DNA of 64,000 nucleotides, from positions 25,848-89,847 of the forward strand of contig JAAXIK010000486.1 in NCBI GenBank assembly GCA_012270385.1. Reading direction: 5' to 3'. The DNA comes from Rubripirellula sp. (GTDB taxonomy: Bacteria > Planctomycetota > Planctomycetia > Pirellulales > Pirellulaceae). The position numbers and the translations under genes are program-made. The notes beneath the pieces were generated by a model that saw only the letters and a program-made list of their open reading frames with translations, did no database searches and had not been told where the DNA came from. This document shows positions 55,021 through 64,000 of the stretch, in pieces; within the stretch, counting starts at the first letter, position 1, and every line of letters starts with the position of its first letter.

Positions 55021-55743
55021 TCACAATTCTGCCTCTCTGCGGCCGGATATCCATCCCCATGGGTCTACCGAGACCTCAGAGCCCTCTGCAACGAAAATTC
55101 GAGTGGGTTGCTCTTGCGATAAAAATGCCCATTTTTTCCCGTAAAGATCCCCAAAATCAATGCTGTATTGGCAATCATCGTAAGCTCGCCACTTCCAACT
55201 TGGATGTTGCACGCGATACTCTCGAGTACCACGACTGGTCTTGGTGTACCCCCAGTAGTGTTCTGCAATAAACTGCTCCAATGACCCAGAAGCAAGCTTA
55301 TTTGCCGATGGACCGACACTTCCAGATATCCAATGATCCCCCCATTTGTAGGATAAGAGTCGATTGCCTGTCTCTTGCTGATCATTTCGATGGGACATGG
55401 TGATGGTTCGGTATGGCTCTTGGTAGAGTGTTCGCGCGACGAAGGCAATTAGCCTTTTGGGCACTAATTCTTGGATGAAGACCACACCTCGTCTGCACTC
55501 CCCCTCTTTGGGTGTGTGCTTAACGTAGAAGCGTAGATTCACTTCCTCAAAGTTCCGATAACCAGGAATGGGAAGCCCGAGAACAAAGGTTTTTTCGAAT
55601 CGGAAGGCGACGAGGGAAATGTAGGTCTGACCCTCAAAAAAATCCAGTTCGCAGCCTTTTGGAACTAAGGGTTCCAAGTGTTCGGGGGAAATTGACCAAT
55701 TCACCATGATCAAATCCCGCCAATGTGCTCGAAGAAAGGCCAT
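55021..55743 (-). CDS. DUF2071 (YqjF-like) protein
   Basis: DUF2071 is an acetoacetate decarboxylase-like fold of unknown activity. Family features: AHWRDLIMVNWSISPEHLEPLVPKGCELDFFEGQTYISLVAFRF at the start, NFEEVNLRFYVKHTPKEGECRRGVVFIQELVPKRL in the middle, and AFLSQEQPTRIFVAEGSEVSV at the end. 240 residues is normal. ATG 55743. Divergent from rpiB, with both promoters in 55744-55883. Confidence 0.9.
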   Translation of the reverse strand: MAFLRAHWRDLIMVNWSISPEHLEPLVPKGCELDFFEGQTYISLVAFRFEKTFVLGLPIPGYRNFEEVNLRFYVKHTPKEGECRRGVVFIQELVPKRLIAFVARTLYQEPYRTITMSHRNDQQETGNRLLSYKWGDHWISGSVGPSANKLASGSLEQFIAEHYWGYTKTSRGTREYRVQHPSWKWRAYDDCQYSIDFGDLYGKKWAFLSQEQPTRIFVAEGSEVSVDPWGWISGRREAEL

Positions 55744-55883
55744 GATGATTCCTCAAACCGTTCGGGTCGATTGAAAGAGCGTAAGACGGTTAGAATTTCT
55801 AACCATACCCGGTGGGCATCTTTTCAAATCGCGTGTATCACATCGATTACCAAAAATCACTATCCCGAATTTTCAGTTCGCTT

Positions 55884-56363
55884 ATGTCAGAACAACATAC
55901 CATTCGCGTTGCCATCGGAGGCGATCATGCAGGGTTTCCATTGAAGGATTCAATTGTGACCACCTTTCAGGATCGTGTGACTGAACTCATTGACTGTGGA
56001 ACCAACAGTGATCAGAGATGTGATTATCCTGATTTTGCAGTGGCTGTAGCAAGAAGAATTTTATCTGGAGAAGTTGAAAGAGGGATCGTTGTTTGCGGCA
56101 GTGGCGTTGGGGTAAGCGTCGCAGCCAATAAGATTCCAGGAATTCGGGCAGCAATTTGTCATGACACCTATTCTGCTAGGCAAGGTGTGGAACATGACGA
56201 CATGAACGTACTTTGCATCGGCGGACGAATTATCGGATCCGAGTTAGCTTTCGAAATCATAGAAGCTTTTCTTCACGCAAAGTATGTGCCTGAGCCTCGG
56301 CACGCAGAGCGATTGGCGAAAGTCTTTGAGATCGAACGGTTGGGTGCTAAGGCTATAGACTGA
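55884..56363 (+). CDS. rpiB: Ribose-5-phosphate isomerase B
   Basis: Interconverts ribose-5- and ribulose-5-phosphate (or allose-type sugars in some members). The start ATG 55884 gives MSEQHTIRVAIGGDHAGF; the frame is open further upstream but not family-like. Seen: DHAGFPLKDSI, IDCGTNSDQRCDYPDFA (ligand-binding Tyr-Pro-Asp), GIVVCGSGVGVSVAANKIPGIRAAICHDTYSARQGVEHDDMNVLCIGGR with the catalytic Cys. About 159 residues. Confidence 0.95.
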   Translation: MSEQHTIRVAIGGDHAGFPLKDSIVTTFQDRVTELIDCGTNSDQRCDYPDFAVAVARRILSGEVERGIVVCGSGVGVSVAANKIPGIRAAICHDTYSARQGVEHDDMNVLCIGGRIIGSELAFEIIEAFLHAKYVPEPRHAERLAKVFEIERLGAKAID

Positions 56364-56411
56364 GTCGCGAGTCGATTTCAATCTGCAAGCAAGTTCTTCC
56401 TCTTTAGGCCA

Positions 56412-57659
56412 TCAAAAGAGCGTCGACAAGTCCGAGTTGATCTGTTTGGCTTGATGCATCATTGCTGCGTTTAATAATTCAATTGCCATCCTCGACTCTA
56501 AAGTGACTCCAGCGCGGACACCGACACATGGGTCATGGCGACCTTTTTTCAGTTCAAACTCGATTTCTTCAAGATTTTTCCTTACCGATTGTTCAGGAAG
56601 ATTAATCGTTGAATTCGGTTTGAAACCCACTCGACATTCCACTGGCATTCCAGTGGTAATTCCACCTAGAAGACCCCCGTGTGAGTTGGTGACGTATCCA
56701 CTGGACCGAATCGCGTCATTGTTATCACTGCCCAGTCTTTCAACCACTTGCACTCCGTCTCCAATTTCACAGGACTCAGCGGCGTTCAATCCACCCAGTG
56801 AACCCATCAGTTTGAGTTTGAGGCTCTGATAAAGTGGGTCTCCAAGCAGTGGAGGTACATTCAAAGCGACGACCTCAACCGAGGCGCCAATGGAGTTTCC
56901 CGCTTTTCGCGTTTCTTTAATCAGTTCACCTGCCTCGTTGGCGAAATCACGATCAAGTGAATGAATCTCACTGCTTAGCAGTTGTTTCTCTAGGGATTCG
57001 ATCGCTTCAGAAGAAGTCTTTCCCGAGGATATTTTGTCACCACCCAATAATTCGGCAGATAGCGATTTGTTCGCGCGTAAATTTCCAACTTGGCAAATGG
57101 ACGAAAGTATAACCGTCCCAAATTTTTCTTTCAGGAAGGAACGTGCCACCGCTCCTGCGATCACATCGCTAATGGTTGCTCGATAACTCGATCGACCTCC
57201 GCCTCGAATATCCACAAAGCCCGATGACTTATGGAATTTTACAAGATCAGTGTGTCCTGGTCGTACTTCACCTTCCAAACCGGAGAATTGAGTGTAATCA
57301 CCGGATTTTTTCGAAGTGGAAAGGACAATTGCTGAGATGGGTTCACCTGTTGTGTAACCCTCCTCAAAGCCCTCAGTTTGAAAACGTTGGTCATCCACCT
57401 CCACGGAAATAGAATTGCTACCGAGTAGCTTCTCGTGGTCTGGTTGATAAAGTCCCGAGAGGAGGATGACTTTATCTTTCTCGTTGCGTGGGGTGCCATG
57501 GCGGTTACTTCCAGGCCGTCTTCTGTCAAGAAAGGATTGGATTTCTTCTCGTTTCAGATAATGACCAGCAGGGCATCCGAAAATGATCGTTGTTACTGCG
57601 GGACCATGTGACTCACCCGCTCCTGCAGCGGCAAACAAAGGGCCACCAAGAATTTCCAT
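56412..57659 (-). CDS. aroC: Chorismate synthase, divergent form
   Basis: Last step of the shikimate route, FMN-dependent. ATG 57659. Seen: AGESHGPAVTTIIFGCPAG with the catalytic His, RPGHTDL, DIRGGGRSSYRATISDV, MGSLGGLNAAE, and GRHDPCVGVRAGVTLESRMAIELLNAA near the end. 415 residues, longer than the usual 350-390. The usual GRSSARETA is GRSSYRATI, and the later N-x-x-GG-x-x-GG block is SHGGLLGGITTG. It is clearly the family but a distant branch; activity is likely, not certain. Convergent with rpiB. Confidence 0.88.
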   Translation of the reverse strand: MEILGGPLFAAAGAGESHGPAVTTIIFGCPAGHYLKREEIQSFLDRRRPGSNRHGTPRNEKDKVILLSGLYQPDHEKLLGSNSISVEVDDQRFQTEGFEEGYTTGEPISAIVLSTSKKSGDYTQFSGLEGEVRPGHTDLVKFHKSSGFVDIRGGGRSSYRATISDVIAGAVARSFLKEKFGTVILSSICQVGNLRANKSLSAELLGGDKISSGKTSSEAIESLEKQLLSSEIHSLDRDFANEAGELIKETRKAGNSIGASVEVVALNVPPLLGDPLYQSLKLKLMGSLGGLNAAESCEIGDGVQVVERLGSDNNDAIRSSGYVTNSHGGLLGGITTGMPVECRVGFKPNSTINLPEQSVRKNLEEIEFELKKGRHDPCVGVRAGVTLESRMAIELLNAAMMHQAKQINSDLSTLF

Positions 57660-57899
57660 GATTGAATCTGCTTTCCAGTATGGGTATCTATCTCAGGATA
57701 TCGGTGTTGGTCTTTTTGCATCACCCACATTTTGGGTCAACAGGAGATCAGTTTCTTCACTCAAGTGCGGGTGCAGTATGGTGTGCTCAGAAAAGATCTA
57801 TAGGATTTGTTCTCGCGACATCCTTCGAGGCTATTTCTACTGAGTGGCTTGCTTCGCCGTTGTTACGCAGTCTGCATGCTTTTCCCTAGAAAAGGAAGG

Positions 57900-59744
57900 C
57901 TAATTGACAGCGTGGTCGAGGAGCTTGCCGACATATTTTCCAATTCTGGGTGGTGGATTCTTAATGCTGCGAGGAAGCTGTTTGAGTTTTTCTTGATGCG
58001 ATTGAGATAAGCGTACATTCATATCGATTACATTCAGCGCGGCGATTGCCGAAAAATGACCATATTCTTCAACGTCTGCGAGTTCTAATAAACGCAATGT
58101 AGCCATCTCGATATGGGCTTTGTTTCCCGTTCGCAAAAGTCCTTCGCAGGCTGCAATCGCCACGCTTGGTGAAGGATCCCTGATAGCATTGATGAGTCTG
58201 ACATTGTCTTGCGTATTGAATTCGGATAGGGCTAGGCCACGAACCGCCCAGAATCGCTCGACGGAGTCCGCAGATCGCGTGAGTTTAATTAGATCCTCTG
58301 ATTTCAATGTGCCATCGAGGCTTTTGAAGGATAGTTCAATCCATCTTCTCATCTCTGATTCATGGTTTATTGCGTAAGATCTTGGGCTTGATTTGGAAGC
58401 GAGTCGATGCATTTCAGCTTCAGGTAGCACACCAAGATCCAGTGTGTCGAGCATCCAGTTTTTTACAGCGGTTCGCATCTCAGCTAATCGAACTTGGTGC
58501 TTCTCCGATTCCGCAAGATTTTGAACTTCATCAGGATCATGCCGCAGGTCAAACAGCTCTTCAACCGGTTTGGATTTCCAGAATTTTGCCTGTGCTTCAT
58601 TGAGATTACCCGCATCAAATTCTTGTTTCCAGATTCTTGTCGTAGGTGTTTGGAACATGTAGTCGACATGTTTGAGATAAGGTCTCTCAGGGTAGAAGTG
58701 TCGCATATAGACAAACCGTCCATCAGTGCATGACCTCACCATATCAATACGCTCATCCATTCTGCCACGAAATCCAAAAATATATTTGGCTGGCTCCTCG
58801 ATTTGATTCCCCGCAAAAGCTTTCCCCTGCATATTTCTAGGGATAGTTGCACCGGCCAAGTTCAAAGCTGTCGGGGCAAGATCCACGAAAGATGTCAGTC
58901 TCTTTGATTCAGCTCCCACTTCGTATTCCGGAGGAGCTAAGGATAAAAATCGCTCGGGTATATGAAGCAAAAGTGGAACGCTCAGACCCGAATTGAAAGG
59001 CCAACGTTTACTTCGTGGCATACCACTTCCATGGTCTCCGTAATAGAAAACGATTGTGGAGTCATCGAGGTTATCGGCGGCGAGTTCCGTAAGGATTTCA
59101 CCCACCTGAGCGTCCATCTCGCTTACTTTGTCGTAATATTGCGCCCAGTCTTTCCTCACCTCGGGAGTGTCAGGATGATAGGCTGGCAGAGGGGCGGCAG
59201 CTGGGTCATGCTTCCATTGATGAGGTCGAGAGCGAATCTTGCTTTCGTGACTAACCGTGAGATTAAATACGGAAAAGAATGGGGTTTCGTCATTCGGGCG
59301 ATTTCGCCAATGAGCATTACGCCCACTTTCATTCCATCCACCTCCCTCACCATCAAAGTTGTAATCCGTTTTCGATCGGTTCGAGGTGTAATAACCTGAT
59401 TCCCTGAGTAATTGAGGGTAGAGCTTCACTTGAGTAGGGATTTTTATTCCGCTACGCATGTGTTGACCACCAAGGCTAGTCGCATACATTCCCGAGATGA
59501 TTGTGGTTCGTGCTGGGGCGCACACGGGAGCGTTAGACCAACAAGTCTTGTATCTCAATGATTTCTTCGCTAGCGCATCAATATTGGGAGTGTCTGCGTA
59601 CCCATCGCCATAGCATCCTAGTTCTGGGCCGTTATCTTCACTGGTGATCCATAGAATATTTGGTCTATCTTGGTCAGCCATTAAGGGTTGAAAAGAAGCC
59701 AAGAGGCAAAAGAAAATAGCAGCACAATATCGCTTAGCCTGCAT
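57900..59744 (-). CDS. Exported sulfatase with HEAT-like C-terminal region
   Basis: Hydrolyses sulfate esters, probably of algal polysaccharides, after export. ATG 59744 gives a signal peptide (CAAIFFCLLASFQPLMA) before DRPNILWITSEDNG, with the first metal residues; the frame is open to 59786. The Cys-type formylglycine site CAPARTTIISG is at residue 75. YYGDHGSGMPRSKRWPFNSGLSVPLLLHIPERF carries the second metal site. The last 120 residues (LIKLTRSADSVERFWAVRGLAL, VAIAACEGLLRTGNKA) are HEAT-like helices. The family often occurs in clusters, but here it is alone. 57660-57899 holds no gene. Confidence 0.92.
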   Translation of the reverse strand: MQAKRYCAAIFFCLLASFQPLMADQDRPNILWITSEDNGPELGCYGDGYADTPNIDALAKKSLRYKTCWSNAPVCAPARTTIISGMYATSLGGQHMRSGIKIPTQVKLYPQLLRESGYYTSNRSKTDYNFDGEGGGWNESGRNAHWRNRPNDETPFFSVFNLTVSHESKIRSRPHQWKHDPAAAPLPAYHPDTPEVRKDWAQYYDKVSEMDAQVGEILTELAADNLDDSTIVFYYGDHGSGMPRSKRWPFNSGLSVPLLLHIPERFLSLAPPEYEVGAESKRLTSFVDLAPTALNLAGATIPRNMQGKAFAGNQIEEPAKYIFGFRGRMDERIDMVRSCTDGRFVYMRHFYPERPYLKHVDYMFQTPTTRIWKQEFDAGNLNEAQAKFWKSKPVEELFDLRHDPDEVQNLAESEKHQVRLAEMRTAVKNWMLDTLDLGVLPEAEMHRLASKSSPRSYAINHESEMRRWIELSFKSLDGTLKSEDLIKLTRSADSVERFWAVRGLALSEFNTQDNVRLINAIRDPSPSVAIAACEGLLRTGNKAHIEMATLRLLELADVEEYGHFSAIAALNVIDMNVRLSQSHQEKLKQLPRSIKNPPPRIGKYVGKLLDHAVN

Positions 59745-59887
59745 CGAGTATCTCGTTGTTTGAGGTGGAATGTGAGAAGAAACCATGGTGAAAATCCGGA
59801 TTTGGCTCAGTGATAGCCTATCCCAACGTGTCGGTGAACTGAGTCCTTACCTCACTGGGTGTCTGCGTTCCTTCATGATTCAGGTTT

Positions 59888-60265
59888 TCACGAGCGATGG
59901 AAATGCACGTGTTTCCACTCGCCATCAATTTTCTGCCAGACTCTAGTTTCTCGACTGGTTGTGGTCGTGCTAGTCGCATCGGCATCTGATTTCTGCGAGA
60001 TTCTGATATATGCAATCACGGCAACGTCACCCATGAGCCGAACATGTGGACAACTCAGAGTGGTGGTAACCCCCGCGTACGGTGATTGATTTTCGAGATC
60101 GAAATAGTGTTTATGGAAAGGCATCCCCTGAACCAGATAACCCTCTGCTTCCGGTTCAAAGGACGTAATGTCTTTCGCGCAAAGTCGGCAGTAGGTTTCC
60201 CAGTCACTCGCGACTACGGATTGAATCAGATCCGAGGTGAGTTTGATGATATCCTGTTCAGTCAT
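59888..60265 (-). CDS. CaMKII association-domain protein (SnoaL-like fold)
   Basis: Bacterial homologue of the C-terminal association domain of calcium/calmodulin kinase II (SnoaL/NTF2-like fold). Matches: LTSDLIQSVVASDWETYCRLCAKDITSFEPEAEG, GMPFHKHYFDL, CPHVRLMGDVAVIAYIRI and the ending ETRVWQKIDGEWKHVHFHRS, which is almost the eukaryotic pattern. 125 residues, single domain, no kinase attached. Expected to form a ring oligomer; function unknown. ATG 60265. Upstream on the same strand is thiL (its stop at 60324), so co-transcription is possible. Confidence 0.9.
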   Translation of the reverse strand: MTEQDIIKLTSDLIQSVVASDWETYCRLCAKDITSFEPEAEGYLVQGMPFHKHYFDLENQSPYAGVTTTLSCPHVRLMGDVAVIAYIRISQKSDADATSTTTTSRETRVWQKIDGEWKHVHFHRS

Positions 60266-60323
60266 GATATTGTGTTCCTCATGCGGCAGTGAAGATTGGT
60301 GGGTTAGCTAAGGGATTTCCCGG

Positions 60324-61325
60324 CTAATGCATGTAGCCCTGAGGTGGGAGTCTTTCTAACTTTCGTTCGTGTTTTTTCCAGAGACCCGTGCGTCCTACGG
60401 TTTTTCCAATCTGGTGCAGACCCAGATGAGAGTGTTCCTGTCGCAATAAATCAGCATCAGCTTGACTCATGGTCAAGATCAACTCAAAGTCTTCCCCATC
60501 TGACCATGCATGCTGGAATGCCGATCTACCGGATGTCTCTGATAGTGCCACGGCATCGGAATGAATGGGTATACATTCAGTTTCCAGTTCAGCCCCTACA
60601 CCACTTGCTGCACACAGACGATCAAGATCCAAGGATAGACCATCGCTGATATCAATTGCTGCTGTTACCGAAACGAGCGAACGTAACGTTTTAACAAGTG
60701 GGATCCTCGGTTTGGGCCGAAGGTGTCGCCCACTGATGCTACCACCTACGGGACCAGTGATCAGAATTGCGTCACCTTCTTTTGCTCCGCTACGCCGCCA
60801 CAAATGATTCTCTTCAACCTCTCCGAGCATGCATACAGAGATAGCGAGGGGGCCTTCATAAGTGGAGATGTCTCCGCCGGCGATAGCGAGATTGTATTCC
60901 GCTGCAGCTTCGAGAATGCCTTCATAGACATGTCCTGCAGTCTGAGTAGCATTGGTGCGTGGCAGCGTTAGGGTAACCAAGGCCGTTCGTGGATCTCCTC
61001 CCATCGCAGCGATATCGCTCACATTGATCGCAACTGCTTTGTAACCGACATCCGCGAGATCATGTTTGGCAGAAATGAAATCTACGCCATCAATGATTTG
61101 GTCTGTGCAGGAAAGCTGTAATCGATCGGATCCACGAATTGCAGCCGCGTCATCACCGATTCCCAAATGGACTTGTGGAAGTGATCGACATCTGCCGCGG
61201 AGATAAGCGAGAAACGAGAGTTCCAAGGTAGCACTTTTATTTTGAGGGATACTGCTAAAAGTTGTGAGTCTGCAAGTTGGAAAATATTGCTGGATATTCT
61301 CTGTCGAAACCAGAAAGCTTGGCAT
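60324..61325 (-). CDS. thiL: Thiamine-monophosphate kinase
   Basis: Makes thiamine diphosphate from thiamine monophosphate with ATP. PurM-like fold: VHLGIGDDAAAI, TDQIIDGVDFISAKHDLADVGYKAVAINVSDIAAMGGDPRTALVTLTLP, NLAIAGGDIS, AAIDISDGLSLDLDRLCAASGVGAEL and WSDGEDFELILT are all present. ATG 61325 adds an unusual N-terminal stretch of about 30 residues before ELSFLAYLRGR; a TTG start inside it is possible. 333 residues. Confidence 0.95.
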   Translation of the reverse strand: MPSFLVSTENIQQYFPTCRLTTFSSIPQNKSATLELSFLAYLRGRCRSLPQVHLGIGDDAAAIRGSDRLQLSCTDQIIDGVDFISAKHDLADVGYKAVAINVSDIAAMGGDPRTALVTLTLPRTNATQTAGHVYEGILEAAAEYNLAIAGGDISTYEGPLAISVCMLGEVEENHLWRRSGAKEGDAILITGPVGGSISGRHLRPKPRIPLVKTLRSLVSVTAAIDISDGLSLDLDRLCAASGVGAELETECIPIHSDAVALSETSGRSAFQHAWSDGEDFELILTMSQADADLLRQEHSHLGLHQIGKTVGRTGLWKKHERKLERLPPQGYMH

Positions 61326-61541
61326 AGCTTCCTGGGATCATAGGACAGTCTTCTTTTTGAGCAAATGGGATAGGGACGTTTGCATTTTCAGTTCCCGAAG
61401 TGAGCCATTCAATGGGTTTGGGCCACTGTGGAACGACTTTTTGCATTAGACTATCCCAACCGAGATTAAATCCTGATTGGATTCTCTCTTTTTCATCCGT
61501 AGTTTGTATCTCCCAATTTCTTATTCTTTGCGAGTTCACAT

Positions 61542-63011
61542 ATGTCAAGTGATGTCCTATCCCAAAGCGATGTGCAGATTCAGCATACCGAGTGCTTTAT
61601 CAATGGTGAGTGGGTTCCAGCTCAAAGTGGCAAGACGTTTGCGACTGTTAATCCGGCTACCGAAGAAGAGATTGCGCAAATTGCTGAAGGTGATGCAGAA
61701 GATGTGAATCTTGCTGCAATCGCTGCCCGAAAGGCCTTTGATGAAGGACCTTGGTCCAAGATGGATGCGAGGGACCGAGGGCGTCTGATCTATCTATTGG
61801 CAGATCGGATGGAGCAGGAAATCGAATCATTGGCCGCCTTGGAGACTCTGGATAACGGAAAGCCCTATCAAGATAGCCTGACGGTAGATCTGCCACTTGC
61901 AATCGATTGTTTGCGATATTACGCCGGCTATGCGGATAAGATCCACGGAAAAACAATCCCCATCCGAGGAAACCACTTTTGCTACACACGGCAGGAGGCC
62001 GTCGGGGTCGCTGGACAGATCATTCCTTGGAATTTCCCAATTTTAATGGTCGCTTGGAAATGGGGACCCGCACTCGCGGCAGGTTGCACAGTAGTGATGA
62101 AGCCAGCTGAGCAGACACCTCTTACCTGTTTGAGGCTGGCTCAGTTAGCGAAGGAGGTGGGGATTCCAGATGGTGTAATCAACATCGTGCCAGGTTTCGG
62201 TCCGACTGCAGGAGCTGCCGTCGTAAAGCATCCAATGATTGATAAAGTTGCATTCACTGGGGAGCACCGGACAGCACAGGTCATTACCAGGGAGTCGGCA
62301 GATACCTTGCAGCGCCTTACTTTTGAACTTGGGGGCAAAAGTCCCAATGTGATTTTTGATGATGCAGATCTTGATGCCGCAGTGCAGGGAGCGTACGTAG
62401 GTTTATTCTTAAATCAGGGTCAATGTTGTTGTGCGGGTAGTCGCGTTTTTGTGCACAAGTCAAGACATGCAGAATTCATCGAAAAACTGCAGAAACTCAC
62501 CCTACAGAGGAAAGTCGGCGATCCGTTTGCAGCGGATACGCAACAGGGTCCTCAGGTTGACCGGTCCCAGTACGATAAGATCATGTCATACATCGAAAAA
62601 GGTAAGGAGCAAGGTGCCACCTGCTTGACCGGTGGAGAACGAGTTGGCGAGAAAGGATATTTCATTGCCCCGACGATCTTCGATGGCGTGAATGACGATA
62701 TGGCGATCGCACAAGATGAAATCTTCGGGCCTGTACTTAGTGTTCTGACCTTTGAAGACAAAGAGGAAATCATCCAACGCGCAAACAATACGTTCTATGG
62801 TCTTGCAGCAGCGGTGTGGACTCGTGATGTTGCATTAGCTCACGAATTTGCCACTCGGGTGAGAGCAGGTACCGTTTGGGTTAACTGCTATGACGTTTTT
62901 GACGCTGCAGCACCTTTTGGTGGTTTCAAAATGAGCGGGCACGGTCGAGAACTAGGAGAAGAAGGTTTGCGTGCTTATACAGAGAATAAGACGGTTACGA
63001 TCGCTCTGTAG
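61542..63011 (+). CDS. Aldehyde dehydrogenase with altered GSTxxG motif
   Basis: Oxidises aldehydes with NAD(P). The fold is complete: [54 protein letters not shown] (Glu), [17 protein letters not shown] (catalytic Cys triad), [12 protein letters not shown] and the C-terminal [29 protein letters not shown]. The pattern is close to animal-type ALDH1/2. Where the family has FTGSTEVG, this protein reads FTGEHRTAQ (62253-62279). 489 residues, ATG 61542. Natural substrate unknown. Confidence 0.93.
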   Translation: MSSDVLSQSDVQIQHTECFINGEWVPAQSGKTFATVNPATEEEIAQIAEGDAEDVNLAAIAARKAFDEGPWSKMDARDRGRLIYLLADRMEQEIESLAALETLDNGKPYQDSLTVDLPLAIDCLRYYAGYADKIHGKTIPIRGNHFCYTRQEAVGVAGQIIPWNFPILMVAWKWGPALAAGCTVVMKPAEQTPLTCLRLAQLAKEVGIPDGVINIVPGFGPTAGAAVVKHPMIDKVAFTGEHRTAQVITRESADTLQRLTFELGGKSPNVIFDDADLDAAVQGAYVGLFLNQGQCCCAGSRVFVHKSRHAEFIEKLQKLTLQRKVGDPFAADTQQGPQVDRSQYDKIMSYIEKGKEQGATCLTGGERVGEKGYFIAPTIFDGVNDDMAIAQDEIFGPVLSVLTFEDKEEIIQRANNTFYGLAAAVWTRDVALAHEFATRVRAGTVWVNCYDVFDAAAPFGGFKMSGHGRELGEEGLRAYTENKTVTIAL

Positions 63012-63038
63012 TTTGAGGTCATCGCGAGCGTATTTCCT

Positions 63039-63068
63039 CTCTCCATCATCTGGCAAAATGGTGGAGAG
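63039..63068 (+). promoter_or_regulatory. Hairpin covering the Shine-Dalgarno of the DUF58 gene
   Basis: CTCTCCATCAT pairs with ATGGTGGAGAG (11 bp, one G-U) around CTGGCAAA. The 3' arm contains GGAGAG (63063-63068), the ribosome binding site for ATG 63074. It also lies 28 bp past the aldehyde dehydrogenase stop and could act as its transcript end, but no U-run follows. Confidence 0.5.
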
Positions 63069-63073
63069 TTGAC

Positions 63074-64000
63074 ATGGAATTGGGTACTGCCATGGAAGAG
63101 ATGATACAGCAGATCTTCAGTGGGTCGTTGCGTTGGCAAGTGCAGCTGCCTTGGTTGTTATTTGCATTTCTCTCCGCGCCGGTAGTGTTCGTAGCCTGGA
63201 GATTAAGGATTTTCCCAACTTGGGGGTGGGTTGGTTTAATCGGTCTTTCTTTGGCCGTTTGCCTTCTTGCAATCGTCATCCCGTCCGCCTTTGTGATCGC
63301 AGTCCTCATTGATCTAATTTTATTCGTCTTAGCTGCAACCGATTTAGTGTGGGTTTATCTACTTACTCGAAAAGGTATCAGCGTCGCTCGCACCATCCCA
63401 AGAACATGCTCCCTGGGAATTCCCTTTGTGAGCGAAATACAGATCGAAAATCGGACGCCAAGGGCACTCAAAGGTCAGGTGAGGGATGATTTACCTGATG
63501 ATTTCGATTCTGATCCGGGATTTCATCATTTAGCTCTACCTACACTGGGGCAAGCTAGATTCCAGAGAAGATTGACACCCAAGCGACGCGGGATGTTTCA
63601 ATTGAGTCGGGTAGATATTTGTCTGCGCAGTCCGATGCGTCTCTGGAACCGCTATTTAACTCTGGAGTGCCAGAATGTTGTTAATGTCTACCCAAATTTA
63701 AAACAGCTTTCAGATTATGCACTTCTTGCGAAGACAGATCGGCTAAGCCTTATTGGTGTCCGAAAGAAACGAAAGGTCGGGCAAGACAACGAGTTTGAGC
63801 GATTGCGGGAATACACGCGGGATGATAATTACCGTCACATTGACTGGCGCAGCACTGCCAGGAGAGGCAGGCTTACTGTCAAGCAATACCAAAGCGAACA
63901 GAGTCAGCGGATTGTGTTTCTTTTAGATTGTGGTCGGATGATGGTCAATGAACGCGATGGCATGTCATTGCTTGATCACGCTTTCAATTCCATTCTTATG
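63074..64000 (+). CDS. DUF58 domain protein, cut by window edge
   Basis: Membrane protein of the DUF58 family, usually partner of a MoxR-type ATPase and transglutaminase-like proteins. 309 codons are present and the frame is open at the right edge. ATG 63074 follows GGAGAG by 5 nt. Two or three hydrophobic segments lie near residues 24-90 (LPWLLFAFLSAPVVFVAW). The DUF58 core reads FERLREYTRDDNYRHIDWRSTARRGRLTVKQYQSEQSQ, then VFLLDCGRMM, the start of a VWA-like domain with the Asp of the metal site. Confidence 0.93.
   Translation, partial: MELGTAMEEMIQQIFSGSLRWQVQLPWLLFAFLSAPVVFVAWRLRIFPTWGWVGLIGLSLAVCLLAIVIPSAFVIAVLIDLILFVLAATDLVWVYLLTRKGISVARTIPRTCSLGIPFVSEIQIENRTPRALKGQVRDDLPDDFDSDPGFHHLALPTLGQARFQRRLTPKRRGMFQLSRVDICLRSPMRLWNRYLTLECQNVVNVYPNLKQLSDYALLAKTDRLSLIGVRKKRKVGQDNEFERLREYTRDDNYRHIDWRSTARRGRLTVKQYQSEQSQRIVFLLDCGRMMVNERDGMSLLDHAFNSILM

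Overview
The window looks like chromosomal DNA of a planctomycete, most likely a marine relative of Pirellulaceae with moderate (near 50%) GC. Several families point there together: the DUF1549/DUF1553 haem-c plus DUF1501 pair, a DUF1080 protein, a Cys-type sulfatase with a HEAT-like tail, a protein with two TIGR03000 domains and GSSGG repeats, an ECF sigma factor of the planctomycete-specific type, and many Tat or lipoprotein signals on large secreted proteins. No rRNA, convincing tRNA, IS element, prophage or CRISPR array was seen. The genus cannot be read from the sequence alone.

Layout. 1-5 kb: cysS (cut by the left edge) and ispF on the minus strand, then an ABC-2 type ATPase and the ABC-F protein Uup. 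5-10 kb: the secreted haem-c DUF1549/DUF1553 protein and its DUF1501 partner; the partner is interrupted by an in-frame TAG. 10-20 kb: ilvD, a DUF1080 protein, a HAD phosphatase overlapping a BASS-type transporter, a Ppx/GppA phosphatase, an exported Pcm-like methyltransferase, the GSSGG/TIGR03000 protein, and a two-gene HTTM membrane module. 21-27 kb: gpmI, pgi, trpA, a PNPOx-like protein, a VTT/DedA membrane protein and a small acidic protein. 27-34 kb: a glycosyltransferase-like protein, a large lipoprotein gene broken by two in-frame stops, thpR, a YheT-like hydrolase, a 2Fe-2S ferredoxin and a Tat-exported SGNH hydrolase. 34-46 kb: a SWIM-SNF2 helicase, recA, glnS, a dihaem lipoprotein, gltX and ruvB. 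46-53 kb: a bioA-like aminotransferase with an in-frame TAA, the sigma factor, a Nudix-like protein, a cysteine desulfurase, a low-complexity membrane protein and an orphan LuxR-type regulator. 53-64 kb: rpsA, a DUF2071 protein, rpiB, aroC, a sulfatase, a CaMKII-association-domain protein, thiL, an aldehyde dehydrogenase and a DUF58 protein cut by the right edge.

Most genes are housekeeping and sit singly or in pairs; long operons are absent. The translation genes (cysS, glnS, gltX, rpsA), glycolysis genes (gpmI, pgi), amino-acid genes (ilvD, trpA, aroC) and repair genes (recA, ruvB) are scattered, as is usual in this phylum. Five good hairpins mark gene ends: one intrinsic terminator between two plus-strand genes and four hairpins between convergent genes.

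The most notable observations are three genes whose reading frame continues cleanly through premature stops (all three stop codon types occur), an attenuator-like hairpin plus tRNA-like T-arm in the cysS leader, a 9-bp tandem repeat array and terminator-like hairpin in front of the GSSGG/TIGR03000 gene, and a hairpin that covers the ribosome binding site of the DUF58 gene. I did not find a clear new defence or mobile system.
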